NCBI GenBank assembly: GCA_023374045.1 | Contig: JAIOTZ010000240.1 | Span: 1-64,000, forward strand | DNA length: 64,000 bases | From: Limonium bicolor | Lineage: Eukaryota > Streptophyta > Magnoliopsida > Caryophyllales > Plumbaginaceae | Direction of reading: 5' to 3' | Shown: in pieces, positions 22,361-36,014 of the stretch | Layout: each line of letters opens with the position of its first letter | Position numbering within the stretch: position 1 is the first letter of the stretch | Made by a program: the position numbers and the translations under genes | Notes under the pieces: generated by a model | The model's input: only the letters and a program-made list of their open reading frames with translations | The model's database searches: none | What the model was told of the DNA's origin: nothing

Positions 22361-25300
22361 TGTAACACCCCAACTCAATCCAAATGTGGTCTCGCAACTT
22401 AACAGTATATATAAACATGTCACAGCGGAATTCTTTACAATCCAGGACCTTGCCACGGTCTGACTACAGAATATACCGAACATTAGTCTAACAACCTTAA
22501 CCATTTACATACCTTCTTACAATCCTCTCACAACCTATACATCTTACTAACTCAATTGCCATACGAGTGTACATGCACAACTCGTAGGTCACACTTAATC
22601 CTTAACACTTGTATCCTCTTCTTACTCTTGCGACGGCCGCCTCCTGATGTACCTGTGTAGTAAAAACAGCCCCCAAAGGGGGTCAGCACGAATGCTGGTA
22701 CGATCCCCTCATGGCCCCCAAGCTAACGTGGCTACGACGACTAATTGTCGATAGCATGGAGGTTGATTATATGCACAACATAATAGTGAATGCTGTAAAC
22801 AACGATCCAAATATGAACAATCAAAGTTCACACACAATGAACGACTTAAATGCGTTCCCTTAATTAGAGAGTTAGTTATTTAACTCCTTAAGTAATGTTC
22901 CCTCTTAATCTTAGTCCATCCTTATCTCACCTCAATCTTAGTCTTATCTTAATCTTAGAAACAACCATCCTTTAATAAGGAGTGGATGTAACTTACCTTA
23001 ATCTTAATAATACAAACCATCCTTTAAAAAGGAATGGTTTGCAACATCTTACCGCACCAAGAACGGAAGCGGAAACGAGACAAAGCAGCCAAAAAGGGAA
23101 TTGATTGTAACTTCGAACTTAAACAACGATACAAATCATCCTTTAAAAGGAATGATTGTAACTTAACTTAATCTAATCTTAACGATACAAATCATCCTTT
23201 AAAAAGGAATGATTGTAACTTAACTTAATCTTAACTTATTCTCAGAATACAAACCGTTCCTGGAGGGGAATGGTTTGTAGCCTAAGTCCAAACCTGGGAT
23301 TTAGGTGATCCCACCGCACCATCTTAATGCCACCTACCCTGGACGGGAATCCAGCGTAGCTGAGCCGGCAACCGGCCCTAGGCTACAAGTCCGAAGACAA
23401 GTCCTTAAGCGGAGGGCGGATCAGATTCAGATACCATCCCCTTTTTCCTTAGCATGCATGACCGGAGATCGGTCCCGGGTTTCCTCACTCAAGTTCCAAT
23501 TAGTAATAGTCTCAAGACCATGTTCGTTGGTTAACCTCTTTCGGTTCATATCGTCCCTTATTAGGGGGCGTTCCTTAGTCTCACTCAATCCTTACTAAAC
23601 ATTGGTTAGTAGGTTCTCACGGTATGTGTTAGTTTTCAAACATCACACAACAATACAAGAAATATAATATATTCCGATTGCATGCTTTATCTTGTTTAGT
23701 GATCACAAAAAAAAATAGCACACAAGCCGAGGGACACCTCGTTAGCAAGCAGGTACAGAGAACTGTACCGTTCACCATCGGCGGTTGTTTGGTTTATCTC
23801 CCTTCGAGTCCCATTTCACAAGTCCTAAAACATCCATCCAGTTTTAGGTTATAATTTAGCACAACTTAACACAATTTACTTAACTTCCCTAGGCAATAAT
23901 ATTTACCCATTGTTATTCACTAAGTCCTCATAGTCTTAACTTAAACTCTTAAGCACATCATTTTCTCATTATCTATTACTTTGTTCACCCACTTAGTAGT
24001 CATTACACCCTCCAACTTCCCCCTTAATAACTTTATAACATCAATATCTAACCATCCACATCATTTCCTAACATTTTCCAAGCTTAATTAACATTTTTAG
24101 GGTGGTCCGGGACTTGGTCCTTACCTTACGTCCCGGACCAACACTTGGTTAAACTCTCGGCATTTATGTTGTGGTCCGGGACTTTGTATGGAACCTAAGT
24201 CCCGGACCAATACAAGCCAAAACTCTGGGGTAAATTAAGGGGTGGTCCGGGACTTCTTACAAGACTTAAGTCCCGGACCCGGGTGCTGGATGAACTCTCG
24301 GCTCTAAATTAGGCATGGTCCGGGACTTTACCCTGGACCTAGGTCCCGGACCAGCTGCAGGTTTTAACCATTTGTATTTTCTAAGTGTGATTGCACATGT
24401 TCTCTCATCCATGCTTTACCCAAAGTCCATAAGATCTTAGAAATATTCTAACCCCAAAATAACATCTTAACTTGCCTAATTCCCCATCTAAACTTGTTAC
24501 TCAATTTCTCACATAATCTCTTAACACTTGTTATATTTTCCTTAGGTTTTTCTAAGTGGTATATCATACCTACAACTCAACTAACCAGAATATCATCTCA
24601 CAAGCAACACCACCACTCCTAAGCATTATTTCTCCACAGCACCTCCCTTACATAAACTCCTTCTATTTTCCTCAAGCTTATACTTGGATTCTCACAAGAC
24701 ATTTTCATCCTTTGTTTACTCTATTAACTCACCATTCTCATAATTATACCCTCTTACTTGTTTACACCTCTTAAAACATGCACTAAATCTACCTCAAAAA
24801 TCACCAAACTTGGCACTCAATTTCTTACAAAAATTCTTACACTTAACACTTGATTCCTTACACTTCCCTCTTGTGACTTTGCCTAAGACCTCAACTAATC
24901 ATTATGTTTATTTACCACCATCTTAACTACTCCTCAAGCATCATTTTGCACACCCATTTGCCTTACTCAAACTTCTCAAAGTCATATATAATCTAGCACA
25001 TGCTTATATCCTTATAAGTCATCATACCTTATTTTTCCTTCAAACTTTGTACAAGTTTCCTAGCTTCCTTAACCATGGTTTTGGTGCATGAAACTCACCA
25101 TTATAACCCCTAGTCCCTCTTATACATTCCTTGGTCTTCCTAGTACTCAAGAACTCCATGGTTTATCCATTTTCACCAAATCAACCCTTAGTGATCACTA
25201 GAACATCCTTAGTCATAAAATCTCCTTAGAACACCCTAAACGCTTAGTTCCCTACTCTAATTTCGCCATAGTTTCTCTAGTATATTATCATGCCCAAATG

Positions 25301-27033
25301 CATTGTTTTCCTCATTCAACCATCTCACATACATCAAGTCCTTTCTCATCATATTTTCTCATCCAAATCAACTCATTCATAATAACTCAATGTAGTGCAA
25401 TAATCTTAAATTGCATAGCACTAAGGCTCTTAAATGACATGGCTCTTAGGCCCTTAAAATGACTTAAACTTAAACACTGAATTTCCCACATATATAAGCT
25501 TTCAACCTGCAAATACACTCATCAATCTCATAGTAGTTATAATGCTCTTAAAATCCACCTTAAACTTATATTACTAACTCATTCTCATTAGCTCCTTAAT
25601 CACAAGTTCATAAGCTTGTTTAAGTTCTTTTTCTTAGGTTATATAACCCAATACACAATGTAAGCTCTAAGCCACATTGGTACTTATCTAAAACTCATTC
25701 CTTAATCTTAAACCACCATTAGGTAAGCATTTTACCTTGTTTCTCAAGCTTATCTTAATCTCCTCCTTAGACCTTCTTCTTGCATAGATCTCGGCCACCA
25801 CTTAAACTTCCTTTGCCAATGTTCTAACCAATATTCAATGACTCATATGAGTATTAAACAATACACTAACCTCAAGGAATAAAACCTAGGTTAGAAATGT
25901 GTTCTAAGGCATAAAAGTGGATGATTACCTTTGAAGTCTCAAGGTAGACTTTGGCATTGAATGAAATAGGACCTCCACTAGTCCTTGGTGAATAAATCAA
26001 GCTAAAAAGGCATAAAAACATAGCCCCATGAGAAGGAATTTTCGGCCATGTACAAGAAATGATGGAAACATGGTTTTTCTTACATTTTCTTTACCTTAAG
26101 AGAAGAGAAGCTAATGAGCTCTTCAAACTTGGTTTTCCTCCATCAATGGAGTTTCCTCTTGGCACCAAAATGGAGCTTTGAAGGATTTGAAAAGATAGAA
26201 AGATAGGTCTTGACTTAACTAAGACAAATATGTGTTTAGTTTTTGATTTGGAGCAATATTGTGTATTTGGTAAGTGATTGAAGATGGAGAACCATGGGGA
26301 AGCAGCACTCTCGGTTTGGAATAGAGAGAAGAAGAAAGAAACGTGGGTGAAGGAGAGAAATGGAGAATAGAGGAGAGAAGGTAGCTTATAAGGATATTTT
26401 GCTTTATAAAAGCAAATAGTAACTTTTCTCACTTTACTCTTCTTTTCCTTTCTCATTTGATGACTCATGTGGTGACTCCCCACATCAAAACCGGCCCCCC
26501 TCTAATAAATGGAGATATTTATGGTCTTGGTTGACCATCTTATTGACTTATGTTGACTTATGTCTTAACTAGCACTAAATAGTTACTATTCACTAAACAA
26601 GGCACATAATCGGGAAATTTTTGATTTCTCATTGCTTTAGACCTCCTAATGTGATACTAATTAGTACACATGTTGATTAAAGAGTAATTATGGACATTTA
26701 GCCACTTAAAACTCAATTCTAAGACAATTTCTCAAAAATGTGCTTTAAGACTTCTTAAAGCACATTTTGTGTTTTAACTTGTTTTCAAGCTTGGTTTTCT
26801 TTGCTAATTGATTTAAAATGTCCATTAGCATATTACTAAAGTCTTATAATGGTATTTGGGTGCTAATCAAAGTCACTCCAAGCTTAGAGCACGTTTTTGC
26901 CCTGATTGCTCTTAAGGCACTTTCTTGTGTTTTCCTTGGTTTAAATTGTCTACCAATCTTTCTAAGGCATATTCTAGCCTTACTACATCATAATTTGATG
27001 TTCACTTAGCATACTTAGGATTGGGGTATTTCA
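22361..27033 (-). repeat. Element B right LTR (5' LTR of the element)
   Basis: TGTAACACCCC at 22361 to GGGGTATTTCA at 27033, about 4673 bases, near-identical to 12675-17356. Differences are mostly one- to few-base indels, one lost 58-base repeat unit, and an odd patch at about 23044-23110 with no match in the left LTR. Confidence 0.93.
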
Positions 27034-28774
27034 AGGTCAGTCGGGGCAAATTTTCAGACAGTAAAATGTTACTGGAATGGACCGACCTTAGGACCGACCT
27101 TGGCAAGGTCGGTCGAGTAGGAATTTTTTAACCAGAATGTCTCTGGAATGGACCGACCTTGGGTAGGGTCGGTCAGTTGGGTCGGTCGGCCCATAAATAT
27201 AAAGAAAAAGGAAAACTTTAAGAATGTTAAGAGGTATTAATAGTAAGCCATTAAGAGGGCAATGATGATAAGGAAGATAGGAATATAAGGACCTAAGGGA
27301 TTAAGTTAAGTTAAAGATTAAGTTTGTAAGGTTAAGTTTGTAAGAACTTAGGAGGTGTTAAGTGGGGGTTATTAAGGGTTAAGTAAGTTAAGTAATGTAT
27401 AAGTAATTAATAATCTTTGTTTTCAAAAAAAAAGTAATTAATAATCTAAGATGGATGAATGTTTTAGGATTTGGAAGTTTGGAACCGGAAGAGAATTAGA
27501 CAACCGGGACAACCGACGGTGAACGGTATAGTTTTCTTGTGACCTGCTTGCTAACGAGGTGTCCCTCGGCTTGTGTGCTATCTGTTTATTTGCTATGACT
27601 AAAACAAGATAAAGCATGCAACCGGTGTTATTGCACCCATTGTGTTTGTGTTTTCTTTACACTAACACACGTGACTTGAGATTAGTTACTAACTAAGTTT
27701 AGTACCTATTGGAATGAGGAGAGGAAGTATACTTCGGTAACTGTTGGTTAATACCCGTTAAGGTTTAACTAACACATGGTTTATAAGATTTTCACTAACT
27801 GGAACTTAAGAGGAGTGAGGAATCCGGGACTGACTCCGGTCATGCATGTTAAGGAAAAAGGGGGTCGGTATCTGAATCAGATCCGATCTCCGCTTAAGGA
27901 CTTGTCTTCGGACTTGTTGCCTAGGGTCGAATGTCGGCTCAGCTACATTGGATTTCCAATCCAAGGTAGGAGGCAGTTAAGATGGTGCGGTAGGATCACC
28001 TAAATCCTAAATTTTAAGATAAGTTGTTTATTCAACCAATGGAGTTAATAGCTCATTGGCTAGGGTTGCTTTTGACCCGACAAAAATAAACATTGAGATA
28101 AGATACAACCATTTCTATTTAAAGAACGGTACGTATTCTAAGACTGAGGTAAGGATTTAGCTTGAGATAAGTTAAGATGGACTGAGGTTGAGTGGAATTG
28201 GAACTTGAGGAGTTAACTGATTAACTCACCTGTTGAGAGAACGTTTTAAGTCGTTCATTGTGTGTGAACTATGCTTGTTCATTTGTGGATTGTTGTTTTA
28301 TTGCACTTCATATGATGATTGTGTATCTAATCAATCTCCATGCTATCGACAATTAGTCATCGTAGCCTCGTTAGCTTGGGGGCCATGAGAGAATCGTACC
28401 AGCAAATTTGCTGACCCCCTCGGGGGCTGTTGTTTATATTTTTCAGGTAAGCGTCCCATGAAGACTCACCTTGAGAGTAGGGGCGGTTAGACTTAGGTCG
28501 GGTTTTCATTTTGAGTACGGGTTGCGCCTGTGCACCCGTCTGTTGATATTAAGTCTTATGGAAGATATGTTGTTACTTGAGATACTATACACTCGGTTGG
28601 TGATTATTTTGGTTGGTATGTATATTTTGGATTAGCGGTTGTAAATGTCTAAGGTTCGGATATTCTGTTGTTCAGACCGTGGCGAGGTCCTGGTGTTGGT
28701 TTAATTCCGCTGCGACATCATATTTATACTGTTAAGATGCGATAACCACGATTGGCTTAGGGTGGGGTGTTGCA
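27034..28774 (+). repeat. Element A 3' LTR, right part
   Basis: Resumes at the duplicated AGGTC (27034-27038) and matches 2086-3794 of the 5' LTR. It has a small insertion around 27415-27435 containing a poly-A run. Ends GGGGTGTTGCA at 28774. The following ATTTT (28775-28779) is the expected target duplication; its partner is outside the window. Confidence 0.9.
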
Positions 28775-28925
28775 ATTTTGCAACCAGATTATAAATCGAT
28801 GTTTTGTCAGTCATGCAGTTAGGGTTCTTGTCATGCAAATGGGCCCACATCTGTCTTGGGGCAACTCCGCTCCTGTGTGGACTTCTCATACTTGCTCTTT
28901 CATCCACGTTAAAGCAAGGACGCAT
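28775..28925 (-). pseudogene. FAR1-like gene remnant, downstream piece
   Basis: On the - strand it reads MRPCFNVDERASMRSPHRSG then VAPRQMWAHLHDKNPNC and TSIYNLVAK, the pattern that follows the DNA-binding motif in FAR1/FRS and MULE-type proteins (PRQ..., then IYN..AK). It is cut on the left by Element A's LTR and on the right by solo LTR C. It continues the piece at 38790-39114 across the duplicated CGCAT. FAR1-type proteins are transposase-derived nuclear DNA-binding proteins. Whether this was a host gene or a MULE transposase cannot be decided from this much. Confidence 0.6.
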
Positions 28926-31900
28926 TGTAACACCCCGGATTTTCTAACATTTTGTTAGGTCAATTATTTTTTTTAACTCAAGTTTAATATTAATAAGCAG
29001 CGGAAACAAATCCTAATCCGGGACATTACGTGCCACACTCGCAACTAAACGAGTGCTAAGGCCTAAATAATTAACTCACTAATGACCTATTATTATTAAT
29101 AAAGTAAATTCAACGCCTATTAAAGTAATTTCTTACAAATGTAGAATTATCAAGCCAAAATGAGGAGTCGCCTTCCCAAACCCCAAGGACTTCATCAGTA
29201 CCTGTGGCAGAAATCCAAACAAACATAGAAAGGGCCACGATAAAGTTAGAAAAACTGAGTAAGCTACCACTTCACCACGTAAAAATCATTTTCTCATTAG
29301 AAATCATTTTTAACAATATAACCACACAACATACAAATCATTCAACAATATTAACACAACAACAACAAATTACCATAACTGTAAAATCCTTCACATTGGA
29401 TTTCTTTAGTTACCCAAAAATATATTAGTCAGATTATTTTAATTATCTCCTTGTCCCAACGCGCAGCCAGGAAAAACAATTTACTTTCTTTGGGTACAAC
29501 ACGCAGCTGTAACCCGGACCCCAACACGCAGTCGGGAATCCAACCAAGCCACTAAATCCTTAAGTGTGCACTCCCCCCAATAGTTCAAAGGACTAAGGAG
29601 TAGATCTAGGGCTAACTGAGTCCTAGTGTGGCCCACAGTATCTCAAACTTATGCGTCCTAATGCGGCCTGCATTTATCATCTCATCCATGTGTCCTAAAT
29701 ACGGCCCACATGTACCATGGTATAATCTTCCTTATAATTCATTATTCATTGTTATTATTCACCTTATAATCTCATTATAATCCACATATACCACCAAAAC
29801 TCAATCATGCCACAATAAACATGACTAAATAATTACAATTCCACATAATCATATCGTTAACATTTTCACATTGATCTCTCCTCTAAAAATAATACTCAAT
29901 TATTTACCATAGAATAAACCGCGCACTTTAATATTCCCAGTAATCATTATCATAAACATTCATTTCCAAAATAATAGTCACTCACAGATAAGAATCACAA
30001 CCACTACAAAAAGATTTATTTTACGCAGTTAATACAAAGTTAGTGAGCAGTAACTTACCTCAAAAAGAACGTTATCATTTGCACCCACCAAACATATAAC
30101 TAGCCACTACTCTTCGTTTACAAATTTTAGCACTGATTTGTTGACATCATCAATGAAAGAAACAACTCTAGCTGCTGCTACATGCTCCAGTTACTTCGTA
30201 TTGTGGCCGCCCAAGATAGAAAAAAAAACTAATTGATCCCTTTTCCATCTTTTCCTTTTCTGGTGTGTGAGAAGAGAGATTTTTTTTCTTTTTAAATCTA
30301 TGATACAGAGAAAATATGTAACACCCCACTCGTAATCACGCAATAATCACTCACGACGCATCAACTAATGATGTCTCACAACGGAAGTCTCACATTACAA
30401 AAACTCACTCGGGTGTCACATGTCAGTACTCGCCCATACAAGTAAAGAAGCAGAAATAAATGAAATAAGAAATAACACTGGTATTACAAATATAACCGCA
30501 GTGATAACGAGATACTAACTTATACATTATTCTAAACCAAAAGAAACTTTAACGACTAGTGAGCGTCTAGCTAAATCCCAAATGTATACAACGTTTAAAC
30601 GCATTAAACTAATATCCATCCTATGCATTCCAAGTCTCGTACCGTAATTAAAATCCCTACTACCCGGGTCCCGCTCTTCAGCTTCGACGGTAGTCATCAC
30701 CTGCACGTAATGCCATAAAGGCTCACGATAAACGCTGAGTACGCCAGGCCTGGACCCTATGGTCACTTAATAGTCATGGTCACCATTATTAAGTTCGTTA
30801 CATGCCTTACCGGTATACTGGTATATAAAGCAGTAAAACAGATGGCGGTGGGGTAATTTAAACAAGTAAGACAGTCACTACATTTCACATAATCACACAA
30901 CAACACACAACACAATCAGTATTAACATTAACACGTGCAGCCGTTAGTAACGGTCAGGTTATTTAGTTAATCACACGACCCCCCGGGTCCCACATACCTT
31001 ACACATCTTTTTTAGCACTGTCGGAGTCAAGTTAGGACATCCCGAGGTAACCTCACTTGGACAATAGTCCCATTTGCACACGAGGTGCCCATTCACTTTG
31101 CCTTTTTAAAAGCGTCCATATATTGCCTTTTAAAGGCGCCCATGTTATCACCAAACCTGTCGATCTATCTAGGCTCGATCAGTCAAATCAGAGTAAGCCG
31201 ATCCGGGGTTAACTCAAGAGATCTCAACGCGCAAACCAGTAGCCGATGACTAACTGGAATAAGATAACCATCATACTCATCCACATCCATGCACACTCGT
31301 TCACACTCCATTGTTAGACTTCATTAGTCGGTACAGTTTTAGGTATGGAGTACATCACTTATTTGTTGGCTGCCCTATGGGTCTTACGCATGCCTAGAAT
31401 CATTCTAGGTAGTATTCATGTTCGAGTCAAAGCTCTAGAGACCGACGATGTCGTGTCTCGTTTCCTAAGTATTTTACTTTGGTTAATACATACTTATTTA
31501 TAACATCAAGTGTGTTATGATAAGTAACCACATTCACATCACATTTAAACGTATATGTGTTTTATATGTCGATCTATAGTCGACGTAGTATTAGTCCCGA
31601 AGGACGTTCGCGCACAATTAAATGATGCGGGAATTTAAACAATTTACATCCCATAACACACATATCCATACACACATACATGCATGCAACACACTCATTA
31701 TACAACACACATATCCGAGCCCGAGGAAGTCCTCAGGACATCTCGGATCAGACCCCTTTACGTACCGTTCACCAAAGACCTAGGTTGCACAGTAGACCTC
31801 TAGCTCGTCGAGCGCCTTCGTCAGTGATACGGTCTAAATATCAAACATAACATAAGTCAATCCACATGACTTATTTAAGCTCGGTAAATTCGAACAACCC

Positions 31901-32307
31901 AACTAATCCGTCTTTTCATCCCCGGATTTCAACTGTTATTTGCTAAGTTACCGTTATACGAGACTCGTCAATTGTAGTACGCATTAACTATCAATGCCCG
32001 GGTCTATTCTAAATGAGTCGGTTATAAAAACGCTTTAGTTGTAGCGTATTAAAACATTGGGATTTATTCCTTATATTTCGAGTATGTGAATATATATTCA
32101 CGTTCATACTTAGGTATTGATTTAACCGTTCTTTACGTATACAAATATACATTTATATTATATAGTTGCATGTATTCATGCAACTTAGTTTGCATCACAT
32201 TTATGCTTATGCACTCATGTTTTATGCATTATTATTTAACCACACCAATATTGTACCATATAATATACATAATGTTATATCTTAATAACTTACACTTGAT
32301 CTATAAT

Positions 32308-33003
32308 TTTTTTTTTTGAAAACTGAGTGTAGATTTATAATATCAAGTTGCGTACAAGTTCCGGAATGTTCTCCGGTGTCCATGAACCCGTTAACCGTGT
32401 ACTACGGGCATGGTTAGCTAAATTATGCGCTAGAAAATTATCCTCCCTAGGAATATGAAACCATAAAACATCCTGAAACATTCCTAAGGCTGCCAAAATA
32501 CGATCTAAAATGGTAGTTGTTGATGGTAGAAGCGCTGAAGTTTTGCCTGATTGCAAGTACTGGAAGATCGGCCTACAATCGAACAATACCCGTATATTTG
32601 CAACCCTTAAATCCTTTGCCGCATGCAACATATCCTCAATAGTTGTAGCTTCCGCATCCGCAATACTGGTTGGTGCTCTAAAACACCTACCTCCTGCGGA
32701 AATCAACTGTGACCGTTGCCACCCCACCCATGCAACACCCACTTGGCTATTTGAATCTAAACTAGCGTCAGTAAAAAACTCTGACCACATAGGGTAATCA
32801 GAGCGATGCTGCTGAAGGAGTTAAGAACTGGCGTGAGCAGTGGACAAAGATTGGTGGTGGAAGGTGACAGCTTGGGACCAACCATGCTCGAAGTGCTGCA
32901 CCCGACCATGCGAAACCTGGCACTGTGCATACCAAAGTTGCCAGAGAAAACAAACACATTTCTTCACTGCTGCCCTGGAACTACCCAATATAAATTGAAA
33001 CAA
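32308..33003 (-). pseudogene. 5'-truncated LINE, RNase H (RVT_3) end
   Basis: Minus-strand frame 32335-32790 (151 codons) is an RNase H domain of plant LINE type: FFTDASLDSN (first Asp), DAEATTIEDML (Glu), VLFDCR (Asp) and IPREDNFLAHNLANHA near the end. Upstream in other frames (32757-33003) is the LW...-type linker seen between the zinc region and RNase H of LINEs (CFLWQLWYAQ). A run of T at 32308-32319 is the poly-A tail on the - strand, which fixes the 3' end and supports retroposition. The catalytic residues of this last domain are present, but the element lacks endonuclease and RT. A clear target duplication was not found. Confidence 0.8.
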
Positions 33004-36000
33004 CCATTGTTATATAACTTGTAGTATATATTTATAATAATGTCATAACACTTGTCATTTATTACTTCATGACATTAAAAACCATATTGTATATACTTAT
33101 ATATATATATACATTCTCGGTTTTGCATATATATATGCACATGTTATTTTCGGTTATATGCACATATAAATATATACATTGTTATTATTTGATCTTCATC
33201 ATATACTATATAGTTGCATGTATGCATGCACCATATTATATAGTTCCAACTATACCATATACTTAATATGTATATATTTTAATAGTAACCTTAGTTTATA
33301 AATTCTATTTCTCCATTAATTGTCACATTATTTCATGTGAATATTATTAATGATAATTATTTCATCTAATCACATTAATACTATATAATATCTATAGTAT
33401 TTATATCATTGTACCATAGTTTATAAATTCGTTTCTTGAATGTTATATATGCGGTTTTAGCATATAGTTTAATAAACTATGTTTTGACCACATAAAAATC
33501 ATACAATGTTACACTTATATCTTATACCATATAATATGATATTTTTATATCTCATTTAACATTATAATATATAGTTTAAAAACCATATTTAACTAATTGT
33601 CGCAAGACATATATATCATACACTTATTATTTCTTTATTCACATAGTTTTCATTAATTACTATATAACCACACATTATTATTACTATTACAACACATAAT
33701 CATACTACACATCATCCTTTTACAAACTACTGTTATCACTTATGGCGCTTATACTCATGCATCAGTTACGCTGATCTTCATCAACTATGATGCATTGCTT
33801 ATTTGCACAGCAAAACCACACAACTCGCATATATTCTCCCACTTATTACAAATACACCCCTTATTTAATAACATAACATATAATTCATATATTATATCAT
33901 GTAAACTTTATAGTAGTTATATTATATGGTTTTACAATTTTTGGAAATTACAATCAGACCATTATTTTCGGTATTTATGTTTTATACCCCAATAGTTTTG
34001 TAAATTCCATATATAACTTATAATATTATTATAAGTTCACAATTTAATTACTTATGTAACTAATTTTGGTCAAAGCTACTAACATGGTCCATATTGACCC
34101 GTTGACCACCAGTTTGACCATAGTTTCAGTAAATTACAGTTTTGACCCAATATTTTCAGAAATTACATTTTTGACCCCAAACTTTATAAAACTTACAAAA
34201 TTCATTTTAATAGTTTTAAAAGCATAGTTTTCAGCTATAATCCTTATTTAGCCTCTAAAATTTATTTTAATTACAAACTAACCCCAATTGTCCTCGGTAA
34301 TTACTTATTTATTCCTAAGCTTAGTTTAATCTTAATAAAATAAAGTTAAATAGGCTAAAATACATAGCTTTGTTACAAACCTTAGTATATGATATAAATT
34401 ATCTATAAATGTCATAAACAACATTATAACTTACGGTTTTGCTGTATACTTTGTAACAACATTTATAAATTGCATTTTAACTAATTAATTAAATTCCATG
34501 ACATGATATGTCACATATATATTAAGTTAACTACCCAAAATGTTATAAACCATCTTAATATATGGTTTAACCATTTCTAAGCCTTATGACTTACGGTTTT
34601 CTTACATGTTTATAATAATATTTTATTAATGGTGCTTTAAACATTTAATTAACTCTATGACATTATATGTCACAAAAACCTTAGACTAATTTACCAAACA
34701 TGTTATATAACATTTAAATACATGGTTTGGTCCCAATAACCCTCATTAGTCCACGACACCCATTACTCACACTCAAATTATTTTATAAATTGTACTTTGC
34801 CACCTATATCATTTCCTTTGACATTATTAACCATTCATAAGCTAGCCAAATATTATACAATATCATAGTACACATTTACATCATTTAATACTCCCTTATG
34901 CTCTCGGTAATATCCTATCATGTAACAAATGATACGAAAACCTTATAATATGTAAGTATAATTTACTTGATTTTTGAGCAATTAAATCTGCCATACAGCA
35001 TTCCAATAGCTCACGGCTGAGTGAAAATATTTTCAAATCAGCTTTGAACATTAACCTTATAAACACTTGGTTAACACACTAATTAGGTAGTCTTTACCTT
35101 AATTAAACAAGCTCCCACACACTTTTCTCCAGCACTTTTTGGACAGACCCTTCCTCATATCCCAGCACTCATACGCCACTATTTTTGCAAAGAAAGAAAT
35201 ATGTATTAGTCATCTCATTACCAAGGTAATTAAGGGCTAATTTAAGCATAGTTTAGCTTGATTTGTTTACCTTGATAATGGTAGGTTTAGGTGGGTTATT
35301 TACGCTTGAAAAATGAGGCCAAAATATGTGTTAACACACCATCCCAACACCAGAATAAAACGGTAATGATTTGTGAGGAAATGGGCAGATTTCACCTTGT
35401 TATATTTGACGTTTACTAAGCTCATTTGTACCATAAGAAACGGCACAGCATGGGGGTGTATCTCCACTGAAATACACGCTAAAAAGAAGAGAAAAAGGCT
35501 TGAGGAATCAAGTAGAGAAACCAGTACTGAAATGGAGAAAGGAGCATGATTTAACCTTGTAAAGTCTTACACTTTCATTCCCCATTTTTTTTTGGGTTTC
35601 CAGCCGTAAACCCTCCTTACCTGGGCACCATCTCAAGCTGAATGAGAGGTTGGAATGAGTATTAAACGACAGCAACAAGAAGAAGGAGAAGAGGGGAAAC
35701 AAAAGATGATTTCGTGCTTTAAATCCTTACCTATGTCAAGAGTAGTCATCCTTTGAAGCTGGTGTGTGAGCTTACGGTAAGAGAGCAAGAAGGGAGGGTT
35801 TGAGGATGAGGATGACGACTGGAAAGGTGGGCAATAAAGAAAGAAGAACCTTAGTTGTTTTTTTTAATGTAGTAAAGGCTCCTTTATAGTACGATTAGAT
35901 GGGTCATAAAACTTGCTGGGTACTCTTTGGTCTCAGCTGATAAGGAGGAGTACGGAGGCCTTGATAAATGCCACTTACGGCTGGGATAAGCACAAGGGGA

Positions 36001-36014
36001 AAAACCCTCTCATG

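Larger units (their letters stand above)
12675..27033 (-). mobile_element. Element B: non-autonomous chromovirus in Element A's 3' LTR
   Basis: On the - strand it starts TGAAATACCCC and ends GGGGTGTTACA. Perfect five-base target duplication AGGTC at 12670-12674 and 27034-27038, and the Element A LTR resumes at once. Two LTRs (12675-17356 and 22361-27033) are close to identical, differing mainly by small indels, so insertion is recent. The 5 kb interior has no long open frame but carries decayed integrase and chromodomain traces, a PBS for tRNA-iMet and two polypurine tracts. It must have been copied by enzymes from another element. Confidence 0.93.
1698..28774 (+). mobile_element. Element A: AlkB-carrying Ty3/gypsy chromovirus, decayed, 3' LTR split by Element B
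   Basis: Order on the + strand: partial 5' LTR (1698-3794), tRNA-iMet PBS, gag, AlkB-like segment, pol (PR-RT-RH-INT-chromodomain), two polypurine tracts, and a 3' LTR (10144-12674 plus 27034-28774) interrupted by Element B. Pol after gag with integrase last marks Ty3/gypsy; the C-terminal chromodomain-like tail and tRNA-iMet PBS mark a chromovirus, and LTRs over 4 kb fit the Tekay/Del lineage. Coding regions carry many substitution stops and a few frameshifts, so the copy is old and cannot act on its own. It ends at 28774 (TGCA) within a FAR1-like gene remnant; its left flank is outside the window. Confidence 0.9.

Noticed and set aside
32510..32797. 95-codon plus-strand frame
   Set aside because: Shadow of the LINE RNase H domain on the opposite strand.
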